Source of the DNA: Trichopria drosophilae
Taxonomy: Eukaryota; Arthropoda; Insecta; Hymenoptera; Diapriidae
Direction of reading: 5' to 3'
DNA: 64,000 bases
NCBI GenBank assembly: GCA_030407085.1
Contig: CM059583.1
Span: forward strand, 85,044,001-85,108,000
Positions 31,825 to 42,785 of the stretch are shown here, one piece after another (position 1 is the stretch's first letter; every line of letters starts with the position of its first letter). Under the pieces are notes generated by a model, which made no database searches, was not told the origin of the DNA, and was given only the letters and a program-made list of their open reading frames with translations. Made by a program: the position numbers and the translations under genes.

Positions 31825-32775
31825 CTGTTATCCTCCTTTCTCTCATACATTTCCGCAAGGTATCTCTATTTATATTGTCAAAGGCTGCTTTAAATCCACG
31901 AACATTGCAGACATTTTTTTATTTTACCTTAACCTTTCTCCTATTATGTGTTTAAGAATCTTTATGCAGTCTATTAATTGTCCCCCTATTATTCCTAAAT
32001 CCAAATTGAGACTCATCCCATACCCCTACTCGTCCTGCTTTCTTTATAAGCCTATCATTTATTATTCCTGCATACATTTTGCTCGCTGTATTTGTTAACG
32101 TTACCCCTCTATAATTTTGTATTTGATTTCTATCCCTTTCTCTTTAATCGGCACTATAACTCCCTCTCTACACTCTTCTGGGTATCCTTTGCTATTTATT
32201 ACTTTGTTAAGTATACAAACCAGGTTTTCAGCAACTTTTCTACCTCCATTTATCCACGCTTCACTTTTAATTTCATCTATGTCGGCTGCTTTCTCCTTCT
32301 TCAGTTTATGAATATTCTGCTTTACTTCTATAAACGTCTATAAATATCTTCTTGTCTGCGTTTTGTGTTACTGATACCTGTCACCGAACGTTCTGTTTTC
32401 TAATCCTAATAAATCCCAATAAATCTAGAAAATATTCTTTCCATTCGCATAATTTTATTTTTTTACTAATACCCTCCCATTTTTCCTATGTTTAATAACG
32501 TACTTCCATGCTTGCACCTCGGTTTTAATATTTTTTATCATCTCTTCTTCTTTTTGTTTCCATTCTTGTATTTTCCTCTCACATATTTTTTTATATTCTA
32601 CTTTAGCTTTGATTATTTCTCCCTGTCTTTCCTTCTTATTAATTAATTTTCTTAACTTCTTTTTACCCTTCCAACAATCTATATCCCACCATGGCTTCGT
32701 ATTCCCTTTTATGATATTTTTATACTTTCTTATCAGCGTCGCTTCTTTTAATATATCTATATCGTATATTGTTTA
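31825..32775 (-). pseudogene. LINE ORF2, RT N-terminal half (copy 2)
   Basis: On the minus strand: 'WWDIDCWKGKKKLRKL' (cf. 'WWDKECKEKKNGMIKA' at 46650), 'ILKHIIGERL' and 'AMFVDLKAAFDNINRD', which holds the first RT catalytic Asp (near 31880). It is interrupted by stops and frameshifts. The endonuclease and ORF1 do not continue beyond 32775, so the copy is 5'-truncated. Confidence 0.8.
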
Positions 32776-32776
32776 A

Positions 32777-33190
32777 GTGTTACCAGAGCTGTCAAGTCAA
32801 TTTATGCGAATCCAGTAAAAAGCGAATAAACTTTGGTGGTTCAAAATAATTGATTATTTACATCAATGAACTTTTCAGGTTTCACAATTTTTTTTATTTA
32901 TTACCAGAACTCTCAAGTATATTTATTGGAGTCTGGTAAGAAGTGAATAAACTTTTGTGGTTCAAACTAGATCCGTATTTCAATCTATGGACATTTCATG
33001 TTTTGCATTTTATTTAAATATTACATCAGCTCTCATCTTAATTGGAGACTGTTAAGAAGCGAATAAACTTTTTTTGATCAAAATAGATGATTATTTACAT
33101 CAACGAATTTTTCATGTTCCACATTTGTTAATTATTACCAGAGTTGTCATATAGGTGGAGTCAGTTAATATTGCAAATAAACTATTATTG
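32777..33190 (+). repeat. ~118-bp tandem repeat, 4 diverged units
   Basis: The marker 'ttaccagagctgtca' and its variants recur at about 32779, 32902, 33020 and 33135. Each is followed by 'ggagtc..gtaagaag.gaataaact' and 'tcaat.aac.tttca.gtt'. Units differ by 10-25% by eye, so the array is old. Confidence 0.8.
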
Positions 33191-33289
33191 TTAATAAAAT
33201 ACCTAGAATAATTGGATTAATTGCTGATTCTGCTAGGTTCTTTACCAACAGTGAATTAAATGTTATTCCGATAATTATATTACTTCGAC

Positions 33290-34010
33290 CCAGACTAAAA
33301 GTCTGGACGAAGTATTGAATTTGGTCAACTCGGGCAAAAGCTTACCCTATAGTTTTTCATGAAATGTCGACGTTTTAGACCCTAAGGAGCCCAAATCAAC
33401 AATACAAAATTGTATGTGTGTGATCTTATACGTACGTACGTCCGTATGTGTCAAAATTTTGTGGGCGCGATATCTCACGTACGGATAAACATATCATCAT
33501 AAATTTTTTTTAAAATACGTGTCTTGGCACAGCTTAGATCTGACTAGATTTTGACGCCCCAAATAAGGGTAAGTATTGAATTTGGTCAACTCGGCAAAAA
33601 AATTACCCTATAGTTTTTCATCAAATTACGACGTTTCGACCCGGGGGGAAAATGCGTCGACACTGAATCTTCGCCAGCCGCTCGGGCGCGGTAATCACCT
33701 ATGGGCGCATAAGTTATTTTATGCCCTTGATACGAAAATAACTATTTCGATATATCTAAACGATGTCTTACAGATATCTTTAAGGAATTATATGTATATA
33801 GATTGCATATATAAGATCATAACAATAATACAGACAGTAATTAGTAAAACATAGTAACCATGTAATATCATAGAATTGTCTATTACAATACAAGTGCATG
33901 AAGTAAGTGTTTTACAAGTATTATTTATTATTCGGCTGGCTTGTCGTCGGGGTCGAAGTTTTGAAAATGGTCATCTTCAATTTTACTTCGACCCAGGTCA
34001 TAGTTGTAAA
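33290..34010 (+). repeat. Dispersed repeat with 'cttcgaccc' blocks and a direct duplication
   Basis: 'agtattgaatttggtcaact' followed by 'ttaccctatagtttttcat' occurs at 33311 and again at about 33571, an imperfect direct repeat about 260 bp apart. 'acttcgacccag' occurs at 33283 and near 33986. No coding motif. The type of element is unknown. Confidence 0.55.
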
Positions 34011-34652
34011 TCATTTTCAATTTTCATACCTATAAGAAACACTATATTGTTGTAATATATCTGTCGAAGCCACTTGGATCTAAATATGAATGGACCCCCA
34101 AATATCGGTATAATTTTATAACATAACTGAAAGCTGTTAGTAAACGAAAGAGTATTTTTTTTTTAAGGAATAGCCAACTCTTTACAAGGTCGAAGTCTCT
34201 GAGCGAGCGAAGTCGGCGAGGTACCATGCCAACCCTAGTTCTATTTATTTTTACTACTTTGTAGGTCAGTCACTACGACTGATGAAATGCAGTTGAGGAC
34301 CTATTGAACTGTGCAGAGTAGTTCAAAAGTAGTCAAGTTTATTAACAATTTTTTTCAGTGTTTTTATAACAAATGAGCATCATTGTGCAGAATCCTAGCG
34401 AATCATACGTAAGCTCCGAAAATAATTTATAGAATGCAACGAGAATTTAAAAAAATTGTCGTTATTAAATCCTGCACTCATTCCCAGAAAGTCGCCGGAC
34501 GGCTCAGGTATAGTGCCTTACAGCAAACTATCAGGGCATTGAATTCAACGTTACGCGAAAAATCGGCAGTTAGGTATGAGTCATTCTAAAAATAATCTTC
34601 TAGACCTGGTTAACAAACATTTCATACAGTTATTTTTATCGTAAAAGATACT
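34011..34652. other. No gene recognised
   Basis: AT-rich sequence without recognisable repeats or motifs. Confidence 0.45.
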
Positions 34653-34895
34653 GTAAGATCTCCCTTGATGGGATGGTTCGATTCTCGGCTCAACCTCTTA
34701 TTGGGCTGCGTGAGGGATGGCATCGTTCCCCCTCTACTGCGCGTGTACCGCTGCGCCAGTGTTCTACGCACATGCGTGATGTTACATATACACATGAGGG
34801 GGGTCGGAGAGGCACGCCTTTGCCCCAAAAAAGAACGGCATCTGGCAGCTCAACAGAATAAACGGCTAAAGAGAAAACCCATCAAGGGAGATCTT
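34653..34895. mobile_element. MITE with 20-bp TIRs (243 bp)
   Basis: 'gtaagatctcccttgatggg' at 34653 is repeated inverted, ending at 34895, as a perfect 20-bp match. The interior is GC-rich relative to its surroundings. Flanks ('tact' / 'tata') give no clear target duplication, so the superfamily is undetermined. Overlapping 60-90-codon frames inside have no motif. Confidence 0.8.
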
Positions 34896-35212
34896 ACTAT
34901 ATATAAGTATTATTCAAATTCAATTATATTTAATCAATTTTAGCATTTCTATATAAGAAATAATGGTATTTTAAATGTTACGTTCATATTTATTAGTCAT
35001 TTATGAATAGGTTAAATGAGCATTATTAAGAAATTTATATAATATTATTTTTAACGAAGTTGATTATAATATGTTATGTATACTGCACCTCTTTTCTATG
35101 TAAGTTACTAAAGGTATGAGCCTTATTGAAAAAAAATCGAATAAAATTTAGAATGCTTCATTTGCCAATAACTTTTTCATGTCTTGACCATGTGAGACGT
35201 CATGTGATATAT
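34896..35212. other. AT-rich; insertion target of the gypsy element
   Basis: No gene. The last ~60 bp ('catgtgagac', 'catgtgatat') belong to a degenerate repeat that continues after the gypsy element at 41096-41170. The ATAT at 35209-35212 is the target duplication. Confidence 0.6.
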
Positions 35213-35394
35213 TGTAAGGAACTTGTATTTTTATACTCTAATTAATAATTATATCCATATGTTCATGTTCCTTCATTCTCTTGTCTACACGTATGTCATT
35301 TGTCGGGTTTTGAAGCTGTCAAGTTAGTCTATGCATAACCATAGAAAAGGAAACACGTCCAATAAAAATCAAATTAATTTCGTTAATTAGTTCA
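35213..35394 (+). repeat. 5' LTR of gypsy element
   Basis: 182 bp, TG...CA, starting 'tgtaaggaacttgtattt' and ending 'attagttca'. It contains 'aataaa' near its 3' end. The only differences from the 3' LTR are two substitutions near positions 44 and 53. Confidence 0.93.
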
Positions 35395-35396
35395 AT

Positions 35397-35408
35397 TGGT
35401 GTCAGAAG
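35397..35408 (+). other. Primer-binding site
   Basis: 'tggtgtcagaag', two bases after the LTR, is complementary to the 3' end of a tRNA ending ...CTTCTGACACCA. I recall this type as tRNA-Leu in insect gypsy elements, but did not check it. Confidence 0.7.
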
Positions 35409-35500
35409 TGTCGCGATTTTTCCGCGTGCAGTGTTTAGTTACCGGATTCCCGCGATATTTCCTTTTTCTCGAATTCCGAAAAGTTGTGTTTAGTGTCGCG

Positions 35501-36585
35501 ATGGTTGGTCGTCGTCGCGATTCCTTAACAATTGGTCGTCGGCGAGGTGCTTCGACGATTAGTGATTCCCGCACGTCCGCCATTCGTATGCTGCGTTCCA
35601 GCATCCAGTCCCCGGCTCCTATGGCAGATGAAACTCGTCATCTAGATACTTTCTTGACAACTCCTACACCATCTGTGATTCCCTCCTCACTTCCCACCAG
35701 GATGGCAGCCGTTCCGAAATCCCGACTTTGGTTCCCGAGGGATTGCGGCACTTAGAAGAACGTCTAATGGAGAATCTTCGGTCAGAACTTCGTTCAGCGA
35801 TTAAAGATATGTATCCTACACATTACAATCCTACTCAAAATCATTTAACTAATATTTCAGTCCCTGTTTCTCTTTCACATGAATTTCTTCCTCCATCTAA
35901 TATAATAAAACCCGATTATTTTTCTGGAGATATTTCTTGGGATATTTATCTGAAACAATTTAATGTTATTGCTTCTCATAACAGATGGTCTAATGAAAAT
36001 AAAGCAACTTATTTGCTCTCCTTTCTTCGCGGCCCTGCTAGATCAATTACTGAAAAAATTCCCCCTTCTCAGATGCAAAATTTCGAATTAATAACTAAAT
36101 TATTAGATACACGATTTGGGGAACAGAAGTTTTCGGAAGTTCATTTTCATAAATTTCATTCACGACAACAAGACCCATTAGAAACATTTCAAATTTATTC
36201 GGATAATTTAGAACATTTAGTACGCTATGCCTACCCAGATAGTACAGATGAAATGCGCGATAAGATTTGTTGTCGTCAATTTATTTCAGGGATTCGCGAT
36301 CATAAAATTAAGAACACTTTACGAATTGAAAATCCGACATCTTTACAGATTGCTGTCACTAGAGCCATAAATTTAGAATCTATATTTAATACAATAAAAA
36401 ATGAGAATATTTCTTTTTATAATCAGAGACATTACAAACAATCTAACACCGATAACTATTATCAAAAACAAAATTATTCTCAACACAATTACAGTCCAAA
36501 TCAAATCCAATGTTGGACTTGCAACGAATTCGGACACACACAACGTTATTGCCCTTGTAATTCAAATTTTCAGAAGGAAAACTAA
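35501..36585 (+). pseudogene. gag: gypsy gag (capsid + CCHC zinc knuckle), one frameshift
   Basis: Gag packages the element RNA. An ATG at 35501 opens an Arg/Ser-rich N-terminus in one frame (to about 35715). A frameshift then leads into the 35728-36585 frame with 'LEERLMENLRSEL', a retrotransposon-gag capsid core ('FSGDISWDIYLKQFNV', 'ATYLLSFLRGPAR', 'FHSRQQDPLETFQIY', 'CRQFISGI') and a C-terminal zinc knuckle 'CWTCNEFGHTQRYC' (CX2CX4HX4C). It stops at 36583. Pol lies in another frame about 80 bp downstream, as is usual where pol is made by frameshifting. Confidence 0.85.
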
Positions 36586-36668
36586 TTAGAGTCAATTTTT
36601 TTGGGAGAAAATTTACTCGCGATAATTTTAATTTACCAAATCAAAGATCTCATTATAACGTTCGACAG

Positions 36669-37982
36669 TTGAGACAAAGTACACTTCCCAATCAGACTGT
36701 ATTTGCAAATTTAAATTTTGTTCAATCAAATGGAAACAAGGTTAGGGTTGATGCATTCCCTGCTGATGTTCATAGTGAATTTGTGAACGATGATAGTAAT
36801 ATTGACAATGGTAAAACTGAAGAATTATTCGTTAATAATATTAGATGTGAGAGTGATAAAACTGAAAGTTTATTTATTAATGTTAATAATGAGAAAGGGA
36901 AAAATGAAAATAACGATTTGTTTATTAATAATAATGATGAAACTGATGATTTATTTATTAATGATGATATTGAAACAGAGAAAACTGAAGAAGACGATTT
37001 ATTTATTAATAATGATAATGAACGTGGGAAAAGTGAAAATAACGATTTATTTATTAATAATAATAATGAAACTGCTGATTTATTTATTAATGACGATATT
37101 GAAAAAGAGAAAACTGAAACTGACGTTTTATTTATTAATAATAACAATGAAAATGAGAATGAAAAAGCTGAAAATTTATTTATTAATGACAATATGAAAT
37201 ATGAAAATATTATTGAAAAGGCTACATTATTTTCTTTTTTTACCAATAATGAGTATGAAACAAATTCTAAAGAAACTTTTAATTTTAACAATAAAAATGA
37301 CGAATTTTTTTATTCTTTGCCGACAATTGATCTCGTAGCTCAACAACAAAATGCCCTCCATTTAGATAATTTTGAGGTTAAATCAATTTTTGCTGATTCA
37401 ATTAGTAGTTCGAATATTGTAGTTGATGATACTATTGATTCTATAAAATGCAAAATGATAATTGATACAGCTTCAGATATTACTATAATAAATTCCCGTT
37501 TATTAAATAAAACTTCATATTCCAATTTGGCTTCAAACACAAATTTTCGTTTATTTACTGCCGATCAATCAGAAATGTTACACAAATGCATAAAACCTGT
37601 AATTATTTCGATAGCTGATTTTTCTTTAAAAATAGATGTAGTTTATTCAGATATTAAAGACGATTGTATTTTAGGTACAGACTTTTTACAAAAATCTGGA
37701 TTATTAAATTCATTAAAAAAAATAGTTAAAGATAAGTATAAAATTGTTGAAAATTCCTTATATTTAAATAATAATTCACAAAATAATCAAATTACCCTTC
37801 CAGATTTTTTATCTCAAGTTTTTGATTCTTTTTCTCAATCTTTCAATGAATCACAACAACTATTAATTAAAAATTTTTTATTTGATTTCCAAAATGTTTT
37901 TGCAAAAAGTTCACTAGATATAGGAAATTGTAAATTATTATCTCATAAAATAGACACTGGTTCTCATGTTCCAATTAAATAA
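36669..37982 (+). pseudogene. pol: gypsy pol N-terminal part: LFIN-repeat region and protease
   Basis: This 438-codon stretch has no ATG at its edge and is read as part of pol. Residues 50-175 are an unusual acidic/Asn-rich repeat with one LFVN and eight LFIN cores, spaced 13-22 residues. The retroviral-type aspartic protease follows: 'MIIDTASDITIIN' (active Asp near 37464; DTAS in place of the usual DTG/DSG) and 'CILGTDFL'. A TAA at 37980 ends it just before the RT. Confidence 0.8.
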
Positions 37983-39261
37983 TGTCCTCGTTGTGTTCCT
38001 TTCAACTACAGAGATAAAATCGATGGAGAAATGGATAAAATAAAAAAATTAAATATTATTGAGCCTAGTAATGGTCCTTGGGCTTCTCCAGTCGTTTTAA
38101 TTCCTAAAAAAGATGGGTCGATTAGATTTTGTATTGATTATAGAAAATTAAATGCTGTTACAAAAAAAGACGCAATTTCTCTTCCTCGAATTGAAGATAT
38201 TTTTGAAACTTTAGCTGGTTCCAAATGATTTTCGACTCTCGACTTACAGAGTGGATATTGGCAGGTTAATTTAGCTCTTGAGGATAGAGAAAAATCAACT
38301 TTTTGCTTAGGTTCTGAACTTTGGCAGTTTAAGGTTCTTCCTTTTGGTCTTTGTAATGCTCCAGCAACTTTCACTCGTCTAATGAATTTAGTATTAAAAG
38401 ATTTAATAGGCAAAATATGCCTAGTTTATCTTGATGACATTATTATCTTTAGTCAAACTTTTGAAAAACATCTTGAAAACCTACATCTCGTATTTCTTAG
38501 ACTTTCAGACGCTAATTTAAAACTTAATCTAAAAAAATGTTGTTTTTTACAAAATGAATTAGTTTATTTAGGTCATTTGATTTCAGATCAAGGTATTCGA
38601 GCAGACCCAAAATAAGTTTCAGCTATTTCTAATTGGCCAATTCCTTGTAATAAAAAAAGTCTTCGATCTATCTTAGGTTTTTGTTCTTATTACAGAAAGT
38701 TTATTAAAGATTTTGCGACTATTGCTAGTTCTCTTCATTTCCTAACAGGAGAAAAGACACAATTTTTATGGACCGATTCAGCTCAATTAAGTTTTAATCA
38801 ACTAAAAAAAGCATTAAGTTCACCTTCTATTATTCAATTTCCAAGATTTGATAAATCTTTTATATTAGATACTGATGCTTCTAATTTTGGTATAGGTGCT
38901 GTACTTTCTCAAGTTTATGATAATGATAGTTCACACAATTCTTTTGAAAAAGTTATCGCTTATTATAGTTTGGTTCTAAATAAAGCAGAAAGAAATTACT
39001 GCGTTACTTGTAAAGAACTTTTAGCAGTTGTTAAATCTGTTCAATATTTTAAACATTTTCTTCTTGGTCGAAAATTTATAATTAGATCTGATCATTCTTC
39101 ACTTAGATGGTTATTGTCTTTTAAAAATCCTGAAGGACAACTTGCTAGATGGTTTGAAATTCTTTCCTAATTCGATTATAATCTTGAATATCGTCCTGGA
39201 AAACATCATTCTAATGCGGATGGTTTATCGCGAATGATATGCGAATGTCATAAGTGCCAAC
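37983..39261 (+). pseudogene. pol: gypsy reverse transcriptase and RNase H
   Basis: The same frame continues past the stop. RT: 'WASPVVLIPKKDGSIRFC', 'DYRKLN', 'FSTLDLQSGYWQV', 'LPFGLCNAPATF' and 'YLDDIIIFS' (catalytic Asp pair, about 38436). RNase H: 'LDTDASNFGIGAVLSQ', 'CVTCKELLAV' and 'IIRSDHSSLRWL'. Tether region: 'LEYRPGKHHSNADGLSR'. In-frame stops are TGA 38226 (in a Trp/Tyr position before FSTLD), TAA 38613 and TAA 39168. Apart from the stops, the motifs are well kept. Confidence 0.9.
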
Positions 39262-40511
39262 AGTTATCGCTTATTATAGTTTGGTTCTAAATTTAGTTCC
39301 TGTTTGGAATTCTGTTTCTCATTTTGGCAATTCTTTTAAGATTTATCTTTCATATTGGGACTCGTTAGAACTTAAAAATGATATTTTATATAAACGTTGG
39401 GAATCTCCGGACAATTCTAAAACTGTTTTACAAATTATTGTTCCTAAAAGTGTAATTAAACATATTCTAATGGAAGCACATAATTCTGTAACTACTGGTC
39501 ATTTTGGCATTAATAAAATATTAGCTAGAATTAGAGAACGATTTTATTGGTCTTCGTGTAAACTTGATGTTGAATTGTGGTGCAAGTCTTGTAAGGTTTT
39601 TTTCTCAAAAAAAGGTCCTTCTAAACGAAATGTTGGAGAATTTCAAATTTATAATATAGGGGCTCCTTTTGACCGTTTAGGAATTTATATTTTAGGTCCA
39701 CTTCCAAAATCTTTCTCCGGAAATAAATATTTATTAGTTATTACCGATTATTTCACGAGATGGCCCGAAATTTTTGCTATTCCGAATCGCCATGCTTTAA
39801 CAATTGTAGAAATTTTAATTTCTCAGATTATCTCACGGGATTCCACTGGAAATTCATTCTGATCAAGGTTCTGAATTTGAATCAACTATTTTTAAAGAAA
39901 TGTTAAATTTATTAGGGATACATAAAACTCGAACTACTCCTCTTCATCCGCAATCAAATGGTGTTGTTGAACGATTGAATAGAACCATTTTAGATTTTCT
40001 TTCCAAATTCGTTTCTAAGCATCAAAAAGACTGGGATTTTTTGATTCCTTATTTTCTTCTGGCATATCGTTCTTCAAAACATAACACCACTGAATTTTCT
40101 CTTGCTATGGTATTATTTGGTCGAGAAATTAAACTTCCTTTACACTTACTTAGAGGACATGTATATTCTTCAAATGACAACATTAAGTCACTACCAGAAT
40201 ACGTCGATGAATTGCGAGATAAATTAAATTTAGTTCATGATATTACGAGGGAAAATTTATCTTTGAAATCACTCCAAATGAAATCACGTTATGATACTAA
40301 CAAATATTTGAATTCTTTCGAAGTAGGACATAGAGTTTGGCTCTTTGCTCCCCGTAGAGTCAAAGGAAAATGTCCGAAATTACAATCTAACGGGGAAGGA
40401 CCTTATGTTATCAAAACTAAATTGAATGAAGTCGTTTTTAGAATTAATAAAATCCCTAACGGAAAATACAAAATAGTTCATGTAAATAGATTGACGCCAT
40501 ACATTGATTAA
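39254..40511 (+). pseudogene. pol: gypsy integrase, frameshifted, first catalytic Asp changed to Tyr
   Basis: Integrase inserts the DNA copy. Seen: HHCC zinc-binding region ('EAHNSVTTGHFGI' and 'CKSCKVF'), core 'RLGIYILGPLP' with Tyr (39686-39688) where the first catalytic Asp is normally found, 'DYFTRWPE', a frameshift near 39840, 'HSDQGSEFES' (second Asp, 39861), 'GVVERLNR' (Glu, 39969) and a C-terminal 'GPYVIKT' with a closing 'VHVNRLTPYID'. No chromodomain is seen. A 31-bp duplication of RNase H sequence (39262-39292) sits at its start. Confidence 0.9.
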
Positions 40512-40900
40512 ATATTATTTTAAGATTTTAAGATAATTAAAAGGACACATATACCTGTAAATATTTTAATTTTTCAGAAAACATGACTCTTCGATGCTCT
40601 CCTACCAATGGTCTTTTGTTTGAAGAATCTATATATTCGTAATAGTGAAAGTGATAAGTGTTATAGACATTATGTAAAAATAATTATTTAAATTCCAGCT
40701 TTTAGCTTGTAAACTGTCACCCAAGTTGTTTACGTGCCATCGGTTTTTCTTGGGCATTTTCTTTTTTTTATTTTTGACGGTAGGATGAGAACATGGCAAG
40801 GTATGTGTACATTGGAAGTTATGTAAATTCCAAATATATATATACTTTGTTCTCATCAGATAGGTACTTTGATATATTTGTCGGGGTCGACAATTCTTTT

Positions 40901-40911
40901 CAGACGGGGGT
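40901..40911 (+). other. Polypurine-like tract
   Basis: 'agacggggg' just before the 3' LTR is the expected second-strand primer site. Confidence 0.6.
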
Positions 40912-40913
40912 AA

Positions 40914-41095
40914 TGTAAGGAACTTGTATTTTTATACTCTAATTAATAATTATATTCATATGTTAATGTTCCTTCATTCTCTTGTCTACACGTATGTCAT
41001 TTGTCGGGTTTTGAAGCTGTCAAGTTAGTCTATGCATAACCATAGAAAAGGAAACACGTCCAATAAAAATCAAATTAATTTCGTTAATTAGTTCA
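40914..41095 (+). repeat. 3' LTR of gypsy element
   Basis: 182 bp, identical to the 5' LTR except for two substitutions. Followed by the ATAT duplication at 41096-41099. Confidence 0.93.
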
Positions 41096-41170
41096 ATATC
41101 ATGTGGTATATCACAAGGCATGTCACCTAATATGTCACAAGATCTCTCACATGATGTGATAAGTCACAGA
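41096..41170 (+). repeat. Degenerate 'catgtgata / tatcacatg' repeat
   Basis: Several 8-11-bp variants ('atcatgtgg', 'catgtcac', 'tatgtcac', 'cacatgatg') continue those before the gypsy element (35160-35212). This was one repeat tract before the insertion. A cleaner version is at 50795-50830. Confidence 0.6.
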
Positions 41171-41236
41171 TGAGTTATTGTCATATGAACCTTTTTAAAT
41201 TTTATTCGGAAATCAATTATCAATATTGCGCAGACG

Positions 41237-42785
41237 GAGTTGCCGATCCGCGGAGAATTCACATCTCCACCGCGTTCCGGCCACGGAGATTTTCGTCACC
41301 TTCAATGCTTCCCGCGGACTCGCCGCAGAGAATCCACATGCAAACGCGGCTCGTCCGTGTGATTTCGCCTCCGCACTCACACTAGCAAAGTCGACGTGCC
41401 CGTGTGATATCCCCACCGCACTCACACTATCAAAGTCGGCGTGCCTGTTCATCAAACGCTGTTAAAAGGAAATTTGCCGGACGTATCCTTCCGCGAATTC
41501 CTATATTATATATTTCTGAATTTTCTTTTCTCTTATAATTTTGGAATAAATCTAGGCGCGAAATTCAAAATGAAGATTCAATTAATTATTGTTATTTATC
41601 AGAAAAATTCATACTTTTATAATTTGAATTATACATTGTTTTAGCATTTCTCCTTAAAAAAAGTAAAGTATCTTTAATATAATAATTAAGGAATTAAGAA
41701 TTGCGGACATGTCAATAAGTTAAAAATATTTTTGAAAAATAAATTATTAAAATAATGATTCTTTTAGTTAGGGTTACAACTGATATAGTTTTATAAAAAT
41801 AATTCAAAGCCATAATTAATAATATCCAATCGAATAAATTTTGGAGGAAATAAATTACGGTATTTTTTCAGTTGCTTTAATGTTACATTTGTCAAACTAA
41901 ATGAAGAAAACATAAACATATATTAAATTATCTGATAAATAATTTTCATATGCACAATCTTTATTCTGCAAATAAATAAGAAAAAGAGAAATTTTGTTGA
42001 AAAAAAAAATCGTCCCGTACTCGTCTCGAACACCAAAAAACTGCGCAACATTCCAACACTTTAACCACTAGGCTACCAAGCATTACGAAATTATGTATGT
42101 AGTAATGTTGTATATGAACATCGGCAGAAGAAATTTGTTTAATGAAAAAATAATTAACATTAACAAGAAAAATAAAGAAAGCAATCTATATGTAATATTG
42201 AAAATTACATAATTTTAAAAATTGAAAAAAAAATATTTAGGATAGTTAAAATTAGCATATTTTTGGGCAGGGATATTTAGTTCATACAATGAAATTAATA
42301 TCTTATGATTAATATTATTTTCAATTAAATATTTTTTATTATACATTAAAAAATAATTCATTTCGATTAAAACAACTTGATTTATGAAAGTATGAATTTT
42401 CCTGATAAATAACAATAATTAATTGAATTTTCATTTTGAATTTCGCGTCTAGATTTATTCCAAAATCATAAGAGAAAAGAAAATTCAGGATCGAATCGGG
42501 AGCCACATATTATATAATATCGGAATTCGCGGAAGGATACGTCCGGCAAATTTCCTTTTAACAGCGTTTGATGAACAGGCACGCCGACTTTGATAGTGCG
42601 AGTGCGATGGGGATATCACACGGGCATGTCGACTTTGGTAGTGTGAGTGCGGAGGAGAAATCACACGGACGAGCCGCGTTTGCATGTGATTCTCCGCGGT
42701 GAGTCCGCGGGAAGCATGGAAGGGGAGGAAAATCTTCGTGGCCGGAACGCGGTGGGGATGTGAATTCTCCGCGGATCGGCAACTC
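41237..42785. mobile_element. Long-TIR element (1549 bp, ~400-bp TIRs)
   Basis: Ends 'gagttgccgatccgcggaga' and its inverse. The arms (41237-41640, 42385-42785) match with few changes. Each arm is GC-rich outside, with a ~43-bp internal repeat ('cgcactcacacta.caaagtcg.cgtgcc', twice), and AT-rich inside. The 745-bp centre has a tRNA-like sequence but no transposase. Long TIRs recall MULE-type elements. No target duplication was found. Confidence 0.85.
42010..42087 (-). repeat. tRNA-like SINE head
   Basis: Minus strand: 'TGGTAGCCTAGTGGTTAAAG' (box A) and 'GGTGTTCGAGAC' (box B), about 30 bp apart, then 'GTACGGGACGA' and an A/T-rich end. The anticodon region does not fold cleanly, so this is a SINE or tRNA-pseudogene fragment, not a working tRNA. 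It lies in the centre of the long-TIR element. Confidence 0.6.

Larger units (their letters stand above)
35213..41095 (+). mobile_element. Ty3/gypsy LTR retrotransposon (5883 bp)
   Basis: Complete structure in order: 5' LTR, primer-binding site, gag with zinc knuckle, protease, RT, RNase H, integrase, purine tract and 3' LTR, with a 4-bp ATAT duplication (35209-35212, 41096-41099). This domain order and single-strand arrangement define Ty3/gypsy. There is no envelope frame between integrase and 3' LTR. The two LTRs differ at 2 of 182 positions, suggesting a recent insertion, yet the coding region has four in-frame stops, at least three frameshifts and a changed catalytic residue. Confidence 0.95.

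Noticed and set aside
36770..37291. 173-codon minus frame (Leu/Ser/Ile-rich)
   Set aside because: Antisense of the LFIN repeat region of gypsy pol.
40512..40913. Envelope gene in the gypsy element
   Set aside because: Only about 400 bp lies between integrase and the 3' LTR, without signal peptide or membrane segment frames.
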